A stretch of DNA of 64,000 nucleotides from Paracrocinitomix sp039939375 (GTDB taxonomy: Bacteria > Bacteroidota > Bacteroidia > Flavobacteriales_D > Crocinitomicaceae). Shown here piece after piece: positions 55,191 through 63,630 of this stretch. The stretch spans positions 248,001-312,000 of the forward strand of contig JBDVJO010000010.1 of the NCBI GenBank assembly GCA_039939375.1, read 5' to 3'. The notes under the pieces were generated by a model, which searched no databases, was not told the origin of the DNA, and saw only the letters and a program-made list of their open reading frames with translations. Positions within the stretch are counted from its first letter, which is position 1. Every line of letters starts with the position of its first letter. Both the position numbers and the translations under genes were made by a program.

Positions 55191-55868
55191 ATGGAAGAAA
55201 ACAAACATTTTCAACTCGGTGTTGCCAAAGTTAATGAAAATGACTTCAAAGGCGCTATTATTCATTTCACTCAAGCAATTGAAGAAGATGATAAAAACCC
55301 ATTTCATTACAACCAAAGAGCTGTGTGCTATTTGAATTTACATCAGTTTGAGCTGAGTATGTTTGACATGAATAAATCCATTGAACTGGATGATCATTAC
55401 GCCTACTTTTTCTCATGCCGGGGCTTTCTTAAAACGAAATTGAAAGACATGGAAGGTGCCATTCAAGATTACGAGCGCTCTTTAGAACTTGACCCTGAAA
55501 ACGAAATCACCTATAACAATATGGGATTAGCCCTTGAATCTATGGGCAATATGACACGGGCTCAAAAATACTTTAAACGGGGAAATTCAATTTTAGGATA
55601 TGACCCTGAGAACCGGGAGATGGCTGAAGATGGCAAAGTTATGCAGGAGAAGCAAGAGGTAAAAGTAGAAAAGCCAGAACCAGAACAACCCTCAAAATTA
55701 GGAGCTCACGTAAAAGAAGTACAAGCTGAGAATTCTGAGCAAGTAAAAAAAGAAAAGAAAAAAATCGCCAAGGAAGTATTCACTAAAAAGTCAGTATTTA
55801 AAGAATTCATTGGTTTTATTGCAAACGGATTTAAATTAAAAGAAGATGACCAGGAAGGAAAAAGCTGA
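55191..55868 (+). CDS. Tetratricopeptide repeat protein
   Basis: A 225-residue soluble protein with about four TPR units in residues 1-140 (DFKGAIIHFTQAIEEDDKNPFHYNQRA, DMEGAIQDYERSLELDPENEITYNNMG). A Lys/Glu-rich linker follows, then a short conserved-looking C-terminal segment. It probably acts as a protein-protein adaptor; the partner is unknown. It overlaps the start of nth by 23 bp, and the two are likely co-transcribed. Confidence 0.85.
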   Translation: MEENKHFQLGVAKVNENDFKGAIIHFTQAIEEDDKNPFHYNQRAVCYLNLHQFELSMFDMNKSIELDDHYAYFFSCRGFLKTKLKDMEGAIQDYERSLELDPENEITYNNMGLALESMGNMTRAQKYFKRGNSILGYDPENREMAEDGKVMQEKQEVKVEKPEPEQPSKLGAHVKEVQAENSEQVKKEKKKIAKEVFTKKSVFKEFIGFIANGFKLKEDDQEGKS

Positions 55869-56499
55869 ATATGTAATGACAGAGTTGGAAAAATTGTACC
55901 CAACAGTTGACGTTCCTTTAGATCATAAAGACCCTTATACATTATTAATAGCGGTCTTACTTTCAGCTCAATGTACAGATGTTAGGGTAAATCAAATTAC
56001 TCCCCTCCTATTTAAGCGAGCTGATAATCCTTATGATATGGTAAAAATGTCGGTAGAGGAAATTAAAGAAATCATTAAACCTTGCGGGCTTTCACCAATG
56101 AAATCAAAAGGAATTTTTGGCTTATCTCAAATATTAATAGACAAACACAATGGTGAAGTTCCTTGCGATTTTGAAGCTTTAGAAGAACTTCCGGCCGTAG
56201 GTCATAAAACAGCATCTGTCGTGATGGCACAAGCTTTTGATGTTCCAGCCTTCCCTGTAGACACACATATTCACAGATTAATGATTCGCTGGGGCTTAAC
56301 CAATGGCAAAAATGTTGTTCAGACTGAGAAAGATGCTAAAAAGCTCTTTCCTAAAGAAGCATGGAATAAATTGCATATTCAAATCATCTACTACGGCAGG
56401 GAATATTCACCGGCAAGATCTCCCTTATTAAGTACAGATTATATCACAGCTGCCATAGGCTCTAAGAAGGTCAAGAAAGAGTTTAAAGATTTCGCATAG
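55846..56499 (+). CDS. nth: Endonuclease III (DNA glycosylase/AP lyase) without Fe-S cluster motif
   Basis: 217 residues. It has the helix-hairpin-helix LPAVGHKTA with catalytic Lys121, and Asp139 in FPVDTHIHR, both needed for base excision of oxidised pyrimidines. The C-terminal CX6CX2CX5C cluster of E. coli Nth is absent: no Cys occurs after residue 107, and the region reads YYGREYSPARSPLL. Length is normal. A second ATG (55876) is possible, but the first is kept because the overlap with the TPR gene is short. Confidence 0.9.
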   Translation: MTRKEKAEYVMTELEKLYPTVDVPLDHKDPYTLLIAVLLSAQCTDVRVNQITPLLFKRADNPYDMVKMSVEEIKEIIKPCGLSPMKSKGIFGLSQILIDKHNGEVPCDFEALEELPAVGHKTASVVMAQAFDVPAFPVDTHIHRLMIRWGLTNGKNVVQTEKDAKKLFPKEAWNKLHIQIIYYGREYSPARSPLLSTDYITAAIGSKKVKKEFKDFA

Positions 56500-56560
56500 A
56501 TTCACTTTTAATTGTTGAAACTTAGCGTCACACCATTATCAAGTCAGTTGCGCTAATAGC

Positions 56561-56568
56561 TACCTTTG
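56561..56568 (+). promoter_or_regulatory. -7 promoter element of the FtsB/DivIC-like gene, implying a leaderless mRNA
   Basis: TACCTTTG, then 4 nt (TAGC), then GTG 56573. Confidence 0.55.
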
Positions 56569-56572
56569 TAGC

Positions 56573-56857
56573 GTGAAGAGAGTTTATCCATATCTAAAAA
56601 ATAAGTACATCATCTCCTCAATTGTGGTGCTGTTATACATTATCATATTGCATGATACGGACATTTTTGCTTTGAGAAACAGAATGAATAATTCAGATGA
56701 ATTACGAGTGGAAATTGAACAACGAAAAAAAGATATTGAAGAATTGAAAATCGCCTTGAGTGATTTGGATGATCCTAGAGCCTTGGAAAAATTCGCAAGA
56801 GAACATCATTTATACAAGAAAGATGATGAAGACCTTTTTACTATCTCTTTTAAATAA
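56573..56857 (+). CDS. FtsB/DivIC-type septum formation initiator
   Basis: 94 residues from GTG 56573. A membrane helix (about 13-28) is followed by a coiled coil (about 38-65) and a short DDPRALEKFAREHHLYKKDDED tail, the layout of the FtsB/DivIC family. It should bind FtsL and FtsQ-type partners at the division septum. The GTG start is supported by the promoter element exactly 4 nt upstream. Confidence 0.85.
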   Translation: MKRVYPYLKNKYIISSIVVLLYIIILHDTDIFALRNRMNNSDELRVEIEQRKKDIEELKIALSDLDDPRALEKFAREHHLYKKDDEDLFTISFK

Positions 56858-56903
56858 GTCTCCTAATTTCTGTTAAAACCCAATTAAATCATCTTTGATT
56901 CGT

Positions 56904-56911
56904 TAACTTTG
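56904..56911 (+). promoter_or_regulatory. -7 promoter element of the anchor-J T9SS gene
   Basis: TAACTTTG, ending 14 nt before ATG 56926. Confidence 0.5.
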
Positions 56912-56925
56912 AACAAATTTTACGC

Positions 56926-57708
56926 ATGCTAAGAATAATTTGCAGTTTATCCCTACTTGTATCCACATTGAGTTTTGCTCAAACCACTATCCTTTTTGAA
57001 GATTTCACCAATGGAATCCCATCAAACTGGGCAGTAGTGAATCAAGACGGAAACACACCAGAAGCTGCTGTTGCAGCATTTACAGATGCATGGATTTCTT
57101 ACCAAACATCTACAGATACATCTGCTGCCAGCACCTCATTCTACACCAATGGTGGCGCAGCTCAAGACTACATCATTCTGCCAAAGCAAAGCTTATTAAC
57201 ACACACGAAATTAAGTTGGGAAGCTCGATCTGTTGATGCATCTTACCCAGATAGTTATTACGTATTGATTTCTTCTACTGATTCATTAATCGGATCATTC
57301 ACAGATACCTTATTAAATGTAACGGATGAAAACTATATCTGGAATAGAAAAAGTATTCTTTTAGATACAGCTGGGTATGCCAATCAAGACGTTTATGTCG
57401 CTTTTTGTAATTACACTACAAACGGTTACATTCTAGAATTGGACAATGTTCAAGTTGAAGTTTCTGATTTTACCAGCATCCCAACTGAGGAACCTATTTC
57501 GTTTTCTGTATACCCAAATCCTACCTCTGAAACAATTAGTATTAGCTTTGATGGTGAGTACACTGCATTAGTTTATGCAGTTGATGGCCAATTGATCAAA
57601 GAATCAACAGAGCACACAATTGATGTTTCTGATTTAGAAAACGGTAGCTATATCATTCAACTGATAACTGAGCAACAATCAAGTTCTCAGACCTTCATCA
57701 AAAAATAA
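56926..57708 (+). CDS. Choice-of-anchor J protein with T9SS type A sorting domain
   Basis: 260 residues. The signal peptide ends near FAQ. Residues about 20-180 resemble the choice-of-anchor J (cleaved-adhesin) jelly-roll domain: ILFEDFTNGIPSNW, WISYQTS, DYIILPKQSL. The sorting domain is VYPNPTSETISISF...LENGSYIIQL. It is probably a secreted or surface carbohydrate- or adhesion-related protein. Confidence 0.87.
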   Translation: MLRIICSLSLLVSTLSFAQTTILFEDFTNGIPSNWAVVNQDGNTPEAAVAAFTDAWISYQTSTDTSAASTSFYTNGGAAQDYIILPKQSLLTHTKLSWEARSVDASYPDSYYVLISSTDSLIGSFTDTLLNVTDENYIWNRKSILLDTAGYANQDVYVAFCNYTTNGYILELDNVQVEVSDFTSIPTEEPISFSVYPNPTSETISISFDGEYTALVYAVDGQLIKESTEHTIDVSDLENGSYIIQLITEQQSSSQTFIKK

Positions 57709-57753
57709 CCATTCTTAACGCACTTTTGCCTTTTGTACAAATCGGTACGAAAA

Positions 57754-57786
57754 TTGACACTTATCAAAGTTAAACGGCTATTTTTG
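57754..57786 (+). promoter_or_regulatory. Promoter of the S46 peptidase gene
   Basis: TTG (57754-57756), a 22-bp spacer, then TATTTTTG (57779-57786), ending 18 nt before ATG 57805. Confidence 0.6.
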
Positions 57787-57804
57787 TGCCTTTAAATTTA
57801 ATCA

Positions 57805-59946
57805 ATGAAGAAAATTGCAATCCTTTTAATTTCCCTAATCTCTTTCCAAGCTATTGCTGATGAGGGAATGTTTTTACCATTCAAATTAAAAAACAATTAT
57901 AAAGACATGAAAGCTGCCGGCTTAGAGGTGTCTTATAAAAAATTATACAACGAGAAAAAACCATCCGTTAAAGATGCTATCGTTTCATTGGGAGGTTTTT
58001 GTACTGCAGAGATTATATCTCCAAAAGGTTTAATGTTGACAAATCACCATTGTGGTTATGATGCGATTAGAGAAAACTCTACGCCAGAAAACGATTTCTT
58101 AACAGATGGATTCTGGGCAGCAAACTATCAAGAAGAACGACCAATTCCAGGCTTAACAGCATCTATTGTGATTAAAATGGAAGATGTTACCAAACAGGTT
58201 AAAGCTGTATTGAGAGATGGAATGGATGCTGATGAGAGAGCACACGCCATTAAAACGATTTCTCAAACAATTGCTGCCGCAGCGATTGAGGGAACTGAAT
58301 ACACCGCATACGTTGAAGAATTTTATGAAGGAAACGAATTTTACCTAATCGTGAATGAAGTTTTTAGAGATGTCAGATTAGTTGGAGCACCTCCTTCTGC
58401 TATTGGTAAATATGGTGGAGATACAGATAACTGGATGTGGACTAGACATACTGGTGACTTTTCTATGTTTAGAATCTATGCAAACAAAAGCAACCAACCT
58501 GCCGATTTTGCAATGGATAACCAACCATATGCACCTAAACATCACTTGCCAATCAACATTCAAGGAATTGAAGAAGGAGATTTCTCTTTCATTATGGGAT
58601 ATCCAGGGTCAACGGATAGATATTTAACTTCTCATGGAGTTGAAAATGCTATTACTCAAGATCAACCAAGTAGAGTGAAAATTAGAGGAGAGAAATTGAA
58701 GTTGATGAAAGAAGAAATGGATGCTAGTGATGCCGTAAGAATTCAATATGCTTCAACTTACGCGCAAGTAAGTAACTACTGGAAATATTTTATCGGTCAA
58801 ACTGAGCAATTAAAAAAGAACGGTGTTTTAGACAAGAAGAAGGCAGTTGAAGCTGAATTTACGAAATGGATTGCAGAAGATCCTGACAAAAGAAATCCTA
58901 GATACGGGAACGTACTAAGAGACATGGAAGATGCGCACAAAGTGCTAGATAAAGTAAACCCTACGAGTGTTTATTATTTTGAGTCTGTCTATTCTATTGG
59001 CATTAATAAATTCATGGTTTCACATTACCGACTTTTCAAAATGCTACAGGCTGAAGAATTGGATGAAGATGCGATTAAACAAATTGCTGGAGCTTTAGCT
59101 CAAAATGCAACAGGACATTGGGAAGCATTTCATGCTGCTACAGAGCAAAAGCTGTTAGGTTCTATGTTTGAGATGTATGACAAAGATGTTCCGGCTGATC
59201 AACATGACAAAATGATGGATTCAATGGCAAACAAGTACAGTTCGTGGAACGAAATGATTGCTAAGGCTTTTAAAAACTCGGTATTCACTGATAAAGTGAG
59301 ATACGAAGAGTTCATTGGAAACCCAACTAAGTCAGTTCTTGAAACGGATGACTTATTCTTACTAAACATGGCAATGTTAGATAACTTCAGAAAGCTAATG
59401 TATGGTCCAGAAGTAAATCAAGCACAACAAAAATTGACATCTGCTAACCGCTTATTCATTGAAGGTTTACGTAAAATGTATCCTAAAAAGAAATTCTACC
59501 CAAATGCCAACTTTACGTTGAGACTGACTTACGGAAATATCCTTGATTATTCAGCACAAGGTAAAGATTACAATTACTACACAACCATTGATGGATTAAT
59601 GGAAAAGGAAGATCCTGAAAGTGAAGAATTTATTGTTCCTGCTAAATTAAAGGAATTATATGAAGCTAAAGATTACGGTAGATACGGTAAAGACGGGACA
59701 CTTTGGGTAAATTTCATTTCAAATAATGATATTACCGGAGGAAATTCTGGTTCACCAGTGATGAACGCTAGAGGAGAATTAATTGGATGTGCATTTGACG
59801 GAAACTGGGAAGCCATGAGTGGAGATATCGCTTTTGAAAAAGACTTTCAACGTACTATATCAGCTGATATCAGATATATTTTATTCGTTATTGATAAGTA
59901 TGCCGGAGCAACTCATTTAATTAATGAGATGACCATTATTGAGTAA
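57805..59946 (+). CDS. S46 family dipeptidyl peptidase (DPP7/DPP11 type)
   Basis: A 713-residue exported serine peptidase. The signal peptide is about 1-18, followed by DEGMFLPF. The catalytic His is in LTNHHCGYDAI (His81/82), and the catalytic Ser648 is in GGNSGSPVMN followed by GCAFDGNWE. The length matches DPP7/DPP11, which remove dipeptides from peptide N-termini in the periplasm of Bacteroidota. Whether it prefers hydrophobic (DPP7) or acidic (DPP11) residues cannot be decided by eye. A terminator follows. Confidence 0.93.
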   Translation: MKKIAILLISLISFQAIADEGMFLPFKLKNNYKDMKAAGLEVSYKKLYNEKKPSVKDAIVSLGGFCTAEIISPKGLMLTNHHCGYDAIRENSTPENDFLTDGFWAANYQEERPIPGLTASIVIKMEDVTKQVKAVLRDGMDADERAHAIKTISQTIAAAAIEGTEYTAYVEEFYEGNEFYLIVNEVFRDVRLVGAPPSAIGKYGGDTDNWMWTRHTGDFSMFRIYANKSNQPADFAMDNQPYAPKHHLPINIQGIEEGDFSFIMGYPGSTDRYLTSHGVENAITQDQPSRVKIRGEKLKLMKEEMDASDAVRIQYASTYAQVSNYWKYFIGQTEQLKKNGVLDKKKAVEAEFTKWIAEDPDKRNPRYGNVLRDMEDAHKVLDKVNPTSVYYFESVYSIGINKFMVSHYRLFKMLQAEELDEDAIKQIAGALAQNATGHWEAFHAATEQKLLGSMFEMYDKDVPADQHDKMMDSMANKYSSWNEMIAKAFKNSVFTDKVRYEEFIGNPTKSVLETDDLFLLNMAMLDNFRKLMYGPEVNQAQQKLTSANRLFIEGLRKMYPKKKFYPNANFTLRLTYGNILDYSAQGKDYNYYTTIDGLMEKEDPESEEFIVPAKLKELYEAKDYGRYGKDGTLWVNFISNNDITGGNSGSPVMNARGELIGCAFDGNWEAMSGDIAFEKDFQRTISADIRYILFVIDKYAGATHLINEMTIIE

Positions 59947-59972
59947 ATCAAATCGGCAATCTTAAATAAAAT

Positions 59973-60005
59973 TAAAGGCGGATCATTGATTCGCCTTTTT
60001 TATTT
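59973..60005 (+). terminator. Terminator of the S46 peptidase gene
   Basis: AAAGGCGGATC pairs with GATTCGCCTTT around a short loop, followed by T6. The T tract overlaps the end of the convergent gene at 60000. Confidence 0.85.
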
Positions 60006-60515
60006 TTGGCGCACATCCATGGCGTCTTCAAAGGCCGAACGATTAATCCATCTTTGCTCGTAAACATGATCAATGATTTTCTCAATTCTTCCGACAAAAT
60101 TTCTTGAAATACCGTTAGCATCCATGTATGTCAAAGCTTCTTTAAATGATTTAAATATGCTGGCGTAAAATGCATCTTGCTTTGAAGGAAATTCTGCATT
60201 AAAAGCTATGGCGACTTCCATGTTATAAATCATCAAATCAACAACAATTCCTGGTTCGACACCAAGTTTAATGAATTCTTTAATTTGCTTTTGAGCAACT
60301 GATCTTCTTTTCTTAGGTTTTCTCGTTCCAGGAGGATAATATTCCTTAGAAATCTTGAACTTCGCTTCATCCAACATCTTCCCTTCGTTAGGATTGAACA
60401 CAAAACTATAAAATGATTTCACCTCTTTTAAACGGTCGTGCAACTGTAAAATTTGAGATTCGAGCTCTTCTTTTGAAAGTTCTTGTAGGTAAGTTTTTAG
60501 CTTTCTTCTACTCAT
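60000..60515 (-). CDS. DUF6155-like cytoplasmic protein
   Basis: A 171-residue helical protein. The opening RRKLKTYLQELSKEELESQIL, then FYSFVFNPNEGKML and RKPKKRRSVAQKQIKEFIKLG, resembles small uncharacterised Bacteroidota proteins of the DUF6155 type (recalled, not searched). It has no catalytic motif. The start overlaps the stop of the upstream gene by 4 bp. Confidence 0.7.
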   Translation of the reverse strand: MSRRKLKTYLQELSKEELESQILQLHDRLKEVKSFYSFVFNPNEGKMLDEAKFKISKEYYPPGTRKPKKRRSVAQKQIKEFIKLGVEPGIVVDLMIYNMEVAIAFNAEFPSKQDAFYASIFKSFKEALTYMDANGISRNFVGRIEKIIDHVYEQRWINRSAFEDAMDVRQK

Positions 60516-61399
60516 TTCGTGGCTAGTCTATTTTCAAATCGATCTAACCCTTTTTTTACTTTACTATCAAAGACTTTAAAGTAATCCATCTTCACTTTAT
60601 TAGGATCAGGAAAAATTAATGCTGAGAATTTATGAAGGATAAAATTCAATTCTGAATTCAAGACAATTAAACGATCATTACCTTTTTCAATTAAAACAGC
60701 AGAAACAATAGCCGGTAATTCAGATTTTACAGGAGAAAGTTTAATTTCTTCATTATTGGTATTAAATACTGACACGTAGTTATATTCAGCCTCAATCTTT
60801 AATTTTCCCTTTAAATAATCTGAGGATACGCCAATAATATTGCCCTTAGCATCAAAAGCCAGTTGACGCCAAACAGACATACTGCTCACCTCTCTAGACT
60901 TGTACATTTTCTTGAGGTATTTCAACTCATCATCTCTGAACATACCATTGGGAGCAGGAGAATAATCAGAAATGGCAATCGTATTTAGTAAACCTTGAAG
61001 TTGATTAAAAACAAGCCAATTTGGAACTTGCTTCTTTAATGTTTCTTCAAAAATTCCTTTATCTCCTTTCTTGGTCCAAGGATTCAGAGTAGACCCCGGA
61101 AGTTTAGCTTTAACTTTTGGTGGATTATCAGCACCATTATTAGTTAACGTTGCCCAATCTGACTCATATTGAATGTATTGATCAATAGCATAAACCTTCG
61201 TTTCAAAATCAAAATGAATTTTGAGCCATTCTTTTTCAAGATAATCTCCTTGATTTTCTGTGGTAATGTCTGCCGTTGCAGTTGTTAAGTCTTTAGACAA
61301 AAACTTGACTAACCAATCATTCTTTTCAGCATTCTCGTCATTCGCCAAGCTCACGGATGAGATTGAACTGAAAATCAAGACAAAAAGATATGTGGTCAA
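60512..61399 (-). CDS. Secreted protein of unknown function, 295 aa
   Basis: 295 residues from a TTG start at 61399; an in-frame stop lies four codons upstream and no ATG is available in between. The signal peptide (TYLFVLIFSSISSVSLA) fits the TTG start. The mature part is mixed alpha/beta with no Cys and no recognised domain. A TACTTTTG element lies about 27 nt upstream. It is coupled to the DUF6155-like gene by a 4-bp overlap. Confidence 0.68.
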   Translation of the reverse strand: MTTYLFVLIFSSISSVSLANDENAEKNDWLVKFLSKDLTTATADITTENQGDYLEKEWLKIHFDFETKVYAIDQYIQYESDWATLTNNGADNPPKVKAKLPGSTLNPWTKKGDKGIFEETLKKQVPNWLVFNQLQGLLNTIAISDYSPAPNGMFRDDELKYLKKMYKSREVSSMSVWRQLAFDAKGNIIGVSSDYLKGKLKIEAEYNYVSVFNTNNEEIKLSPVKSELPAIVSAVLIEKGNDRLIVLNSELNFILHKFSALIFPDPNKVKMDYFKVFDSKVKKGLDRFENRLATK

Positions 61400-61426
61400 G
61401 TTTTTAATAGGCTAATCGTACTCTAG

Positions 61427-61434
61427 CAAAAGTA
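61427..61434 (-). promoter_or_regulatory. -7 promoter element of the 295-aa secreted protein gene
   Basis: Minus-strand TACTTTTG, 27 nt before the TTG start at 61399. Confidence 0.45.
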
Positions 61435-61466
61435 ACCTATTCATTTTAAAGGAGCAAATCTCAAGC

Positions 61467-62381
61467 TCAACAAGGGCAACCGTCCACACTCCAGGTTAAT
61501 TCTTGTAATTCCTTATACCCTTTAGCATCAGATTGTAATAGCTGCGCAGATGAAAAATACCCTAATAAAACTTCAAGCAACCCATCATTATTATAATCAA
61601 CTAAACTGACAAAAAACAACCCTACTTCTCCAGAAGCTATTATCTCCCCTTTTCCATTCGGAGATAATTTAAATAGGGTCAAGTGACTAGAAACGATACT
61701 TGCGCACTCTGCTAACGCAGATTCTTGTACCACCAAGTAACTTTCTCCTCTTGAGCCTTTAAACTCTTTAACCTCAATGTAATCTTCTTGATAATCATAA
61801 TCTGAAATTTGGGAGCCGCAGCCATATCCGTAACCATATTTATTAGCGAAATCAATCTTGTCAAGTTGATCTTGTTCACTCAATTCAATTTCTTTAAACT
61901 CATTTTTCGATTCTTCGGTAGAAACCCAAGAATAATATACATCTTCAAAGTCGACTTGATTTATCTGAGCCGCTAAATAAGGAGCTTCATTCATTTCGTC
62001 ATAAACGATTACTAATCGTTCTACCACTACTTGAGCAGACATTCCGTCATAATTTTGCAAGTATAATTGTGAGCCTATCAAACGGCGATACTTTGCCAGG
62101 GTTTTTGAATCCTTTAGTTCGTAAGCATGAAATCTATAGGTCGCATTTTCATATCCGCTCGTAATTTCAAGTGAGCTATCCGTGAATCCGAATTCTTCTT
62201 GCACATATTTAACAAAAACAAACTGCTCATGAGCCACCAAATGTCCATTTAAGTCTTGCTTTTTATGACTCAATTTAGTTTTAGCTACTGCCCTATTTCT
62301 CTGCGAATACTCTGCATCCCCAATACCAAAACCAGTAATAGAAACGACAAACAATAACAGGATTAAAAGTGACTTTTTCAT
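61467..62381 (-). CDS. Secreted protein with one FG-GAP-like motif, unknown function
   Basis: 304 residues with a signal peptide ending near GFG. Near the C-terminus, VDYNNDGLLEVLLGYF is a single FG-GAP/EF-hand-like Ca-binding loop, followed by a terminal CPC. There are also Cys at GYGCGSQ and LAECAS. No sorting domain is seen. It lies next to the 295-aa secreted gene on the same strand, with 67 bp between. I do not recognise the family. Confidence 0.7.
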   Translation of the reverse strand: MKKSLLILLLFVVSITGFGIGDAEYSQRNRAVAKTKLSHKKQDLNGHLVAHEQFVFVKYVQEEFGFTDSSLEITSGYENATYRFHAYELKDSKTLAKYRRLIGSQLYLQNYDGMSAQVVVERLVIVYDEMNEAPYLAAQINQVDFEDVYYSWVSTEESKNEFKEIELSEQDQLDKIDFANKYGYGYGCGSQISDYDYQEDYIEVKEFKGSRGESYLVVQESALAECASIVSSHLTLFKLSPNGKGEIIASGEVGLFFVSLVDYNNDGLLEVLLGYFSSAQLLQSDAKGYKELQELTWSVDGCPC

Positions 62382-62509
62382 TTGTTTCTTTTCTTCTAAT
62401 GTCTACATTAATGATGCCGAATCCTATGTTTTAAGTTTTTAACTGTGACCTTCTTATTATTTGTCAAGAGCATCCAATTATTTGAATCAATTAATGCTAA
62501 ATTTATTGC

Positions 62510-63493
62510 ATGATTTCCATTCTAATGCCAGTTTATAATGCAGAACTTTATCTTCAAGAATGCCTTGATTCAATTATAAACCAGAGTTTTACAAATTGGG
62601 AATTAATTGCCGTTGACGACTTTTCTACAGATGGATCATTGAAGCTTCTTAAACAATATGAATCATCCAACAACAGAATCAAAATATTCAAAAACAAAGA
62701 AAAAGGAATCATTCCTGCACTTTCATTAGCTTTTGAAAAGGCAAATGGTCACTTAATTAGCCGAATGGATGCTGATGACGTCATGGCCACAAACAAACTT
62801 GAACTTCTTTTTAAGGGCATAGAAAAACATCCTAATGCCATTATAACTTCTAAGGTTCGGTATTTTTCTGAAAAAGGAATTGGAGACGGATATGCAAACT
62901 ATGAAAGTTGGCTCAATAGTTTGACTGATGATCAAAATCATTACGACAGTATTTACCGAGAATGTGTCTTACCTTCTCCGAATTGGCTCATGAACAAAGA
63001 AAGCCTCATGAAATTAGGAGGTTTTAAATCCTTAAATTACCCAGAAGATTACGATTTATGCTTTAAAGCCTATAAACAAGGGGTACAAATCATTGGACTT
63101 AAGGAAGTGCTTCATTTCTGGAGAGATTACCCTGAAAGAACATCCAGAAACGACCCAAATTATGCCGACAATAGATTTTTGGAGATGAAAGTAAAGTACT
63201 TTTTAGAATGCGATTATAATTCGGAAAACACCTTGGTAATTTGGGGTGCAGGAAAAAAAGGCAAACAAATAGCAAAGCTGCTAATCGCCCAAAAAGTTCC
63301 ATTTGAATGGGTTACAAACAATTCGCAAAAACTAAATGTGCCAATTTATGATGTTTCTTTGAAAAGTCAAACAGCGTTAAAATTTATGGGGACTTGTCAA
63401 GTGATTATTGCCATTGCCCAGAAGGAAGCTGCTGGCGAAATTGAAAAAGAACTAGAAATCCTAAATACGGTTCAATCTTACGCATTCTGTTAA
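62510..63493 (+). CDS. Family 2 glycosyltransferase with C-terminal Rossmann-like domain
   Basis: 327 residues. The GT-A fold opens SILMPVYNAELYLQECLDSI, has VDDFSTDGS and the metal-binding MDADD (about residue 86), and contains YPEDYDLCFKAYKQG. From about residue 240, NTLVIWGAGKKGKQIAKLLI begins a Rossmann-like nucleotide-binding domain to the end, an uncommon addition. The sugar and acceptor are unknown; no polysaccharide locus is nearby. TAAATTTA, one base from the -7 consensus, ends 4 nt before the ATG. Confidence 0.88.
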   Translation: MISILMPVYNAELYLQECLDSIINQSFTNWELIAVDDFSTDGSLKLLKQYESSNNRIKIFKNKEKGIIPALSLAFEKANGHLISRMDADDVMATNKLELLFKGIEKHPNAIITSKVRYFSEKGIGDGYANYESWLNSLTDDQNHYDSIYRECVLPSPNWLMNKESLMKLGGFKSLNYPEDYDLCFKAYKQGVQIIGLKEVLHFWRDYPERTSRNDPNYADNRFLEMKVKYFLECDYNSENTLVIWGAGKKGKQIAKLLIAQKVPFEWVTNNSQKLNVPIYDVSLKSQTALKFMGTCQVIIAIAQKEAAGEIEKELEILNTVQSYAFC

Positions 63494-63494
63494 C

Positions 63495-63533
63495 TAAAAA
63501 GAGTTCATCCGACTCTCCGAATAAACTCCTTTT
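63495..63533 (-). terminator. Terminator of the acyl-CoA thioesterase gene
   Basis: On the minus strand, GAGTTTATTCGG pairs with CGGATGAACTC through two G-U pairs around GAGAG and is followed by TTTTTAG. The + strand version has C-A mismatches, so it is best for the minus gene. Confidence 0.7.
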
Positions 63534-63630
63534 AAAACCACATAAATAAATACTAAACTAAATGCAGCTGAAACCAGCACTTGTGTAGTGTTTACAATTA
63601 CATAACGCCTGATAGGCAATATTGTTACAG

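Noticed and set aside
55170..55316. Longer start for the 77-aa minus-strand gene
   Set aside because: It would overlap the divergent TPR gene and give a low-complexity Phe-rich N-terminus.
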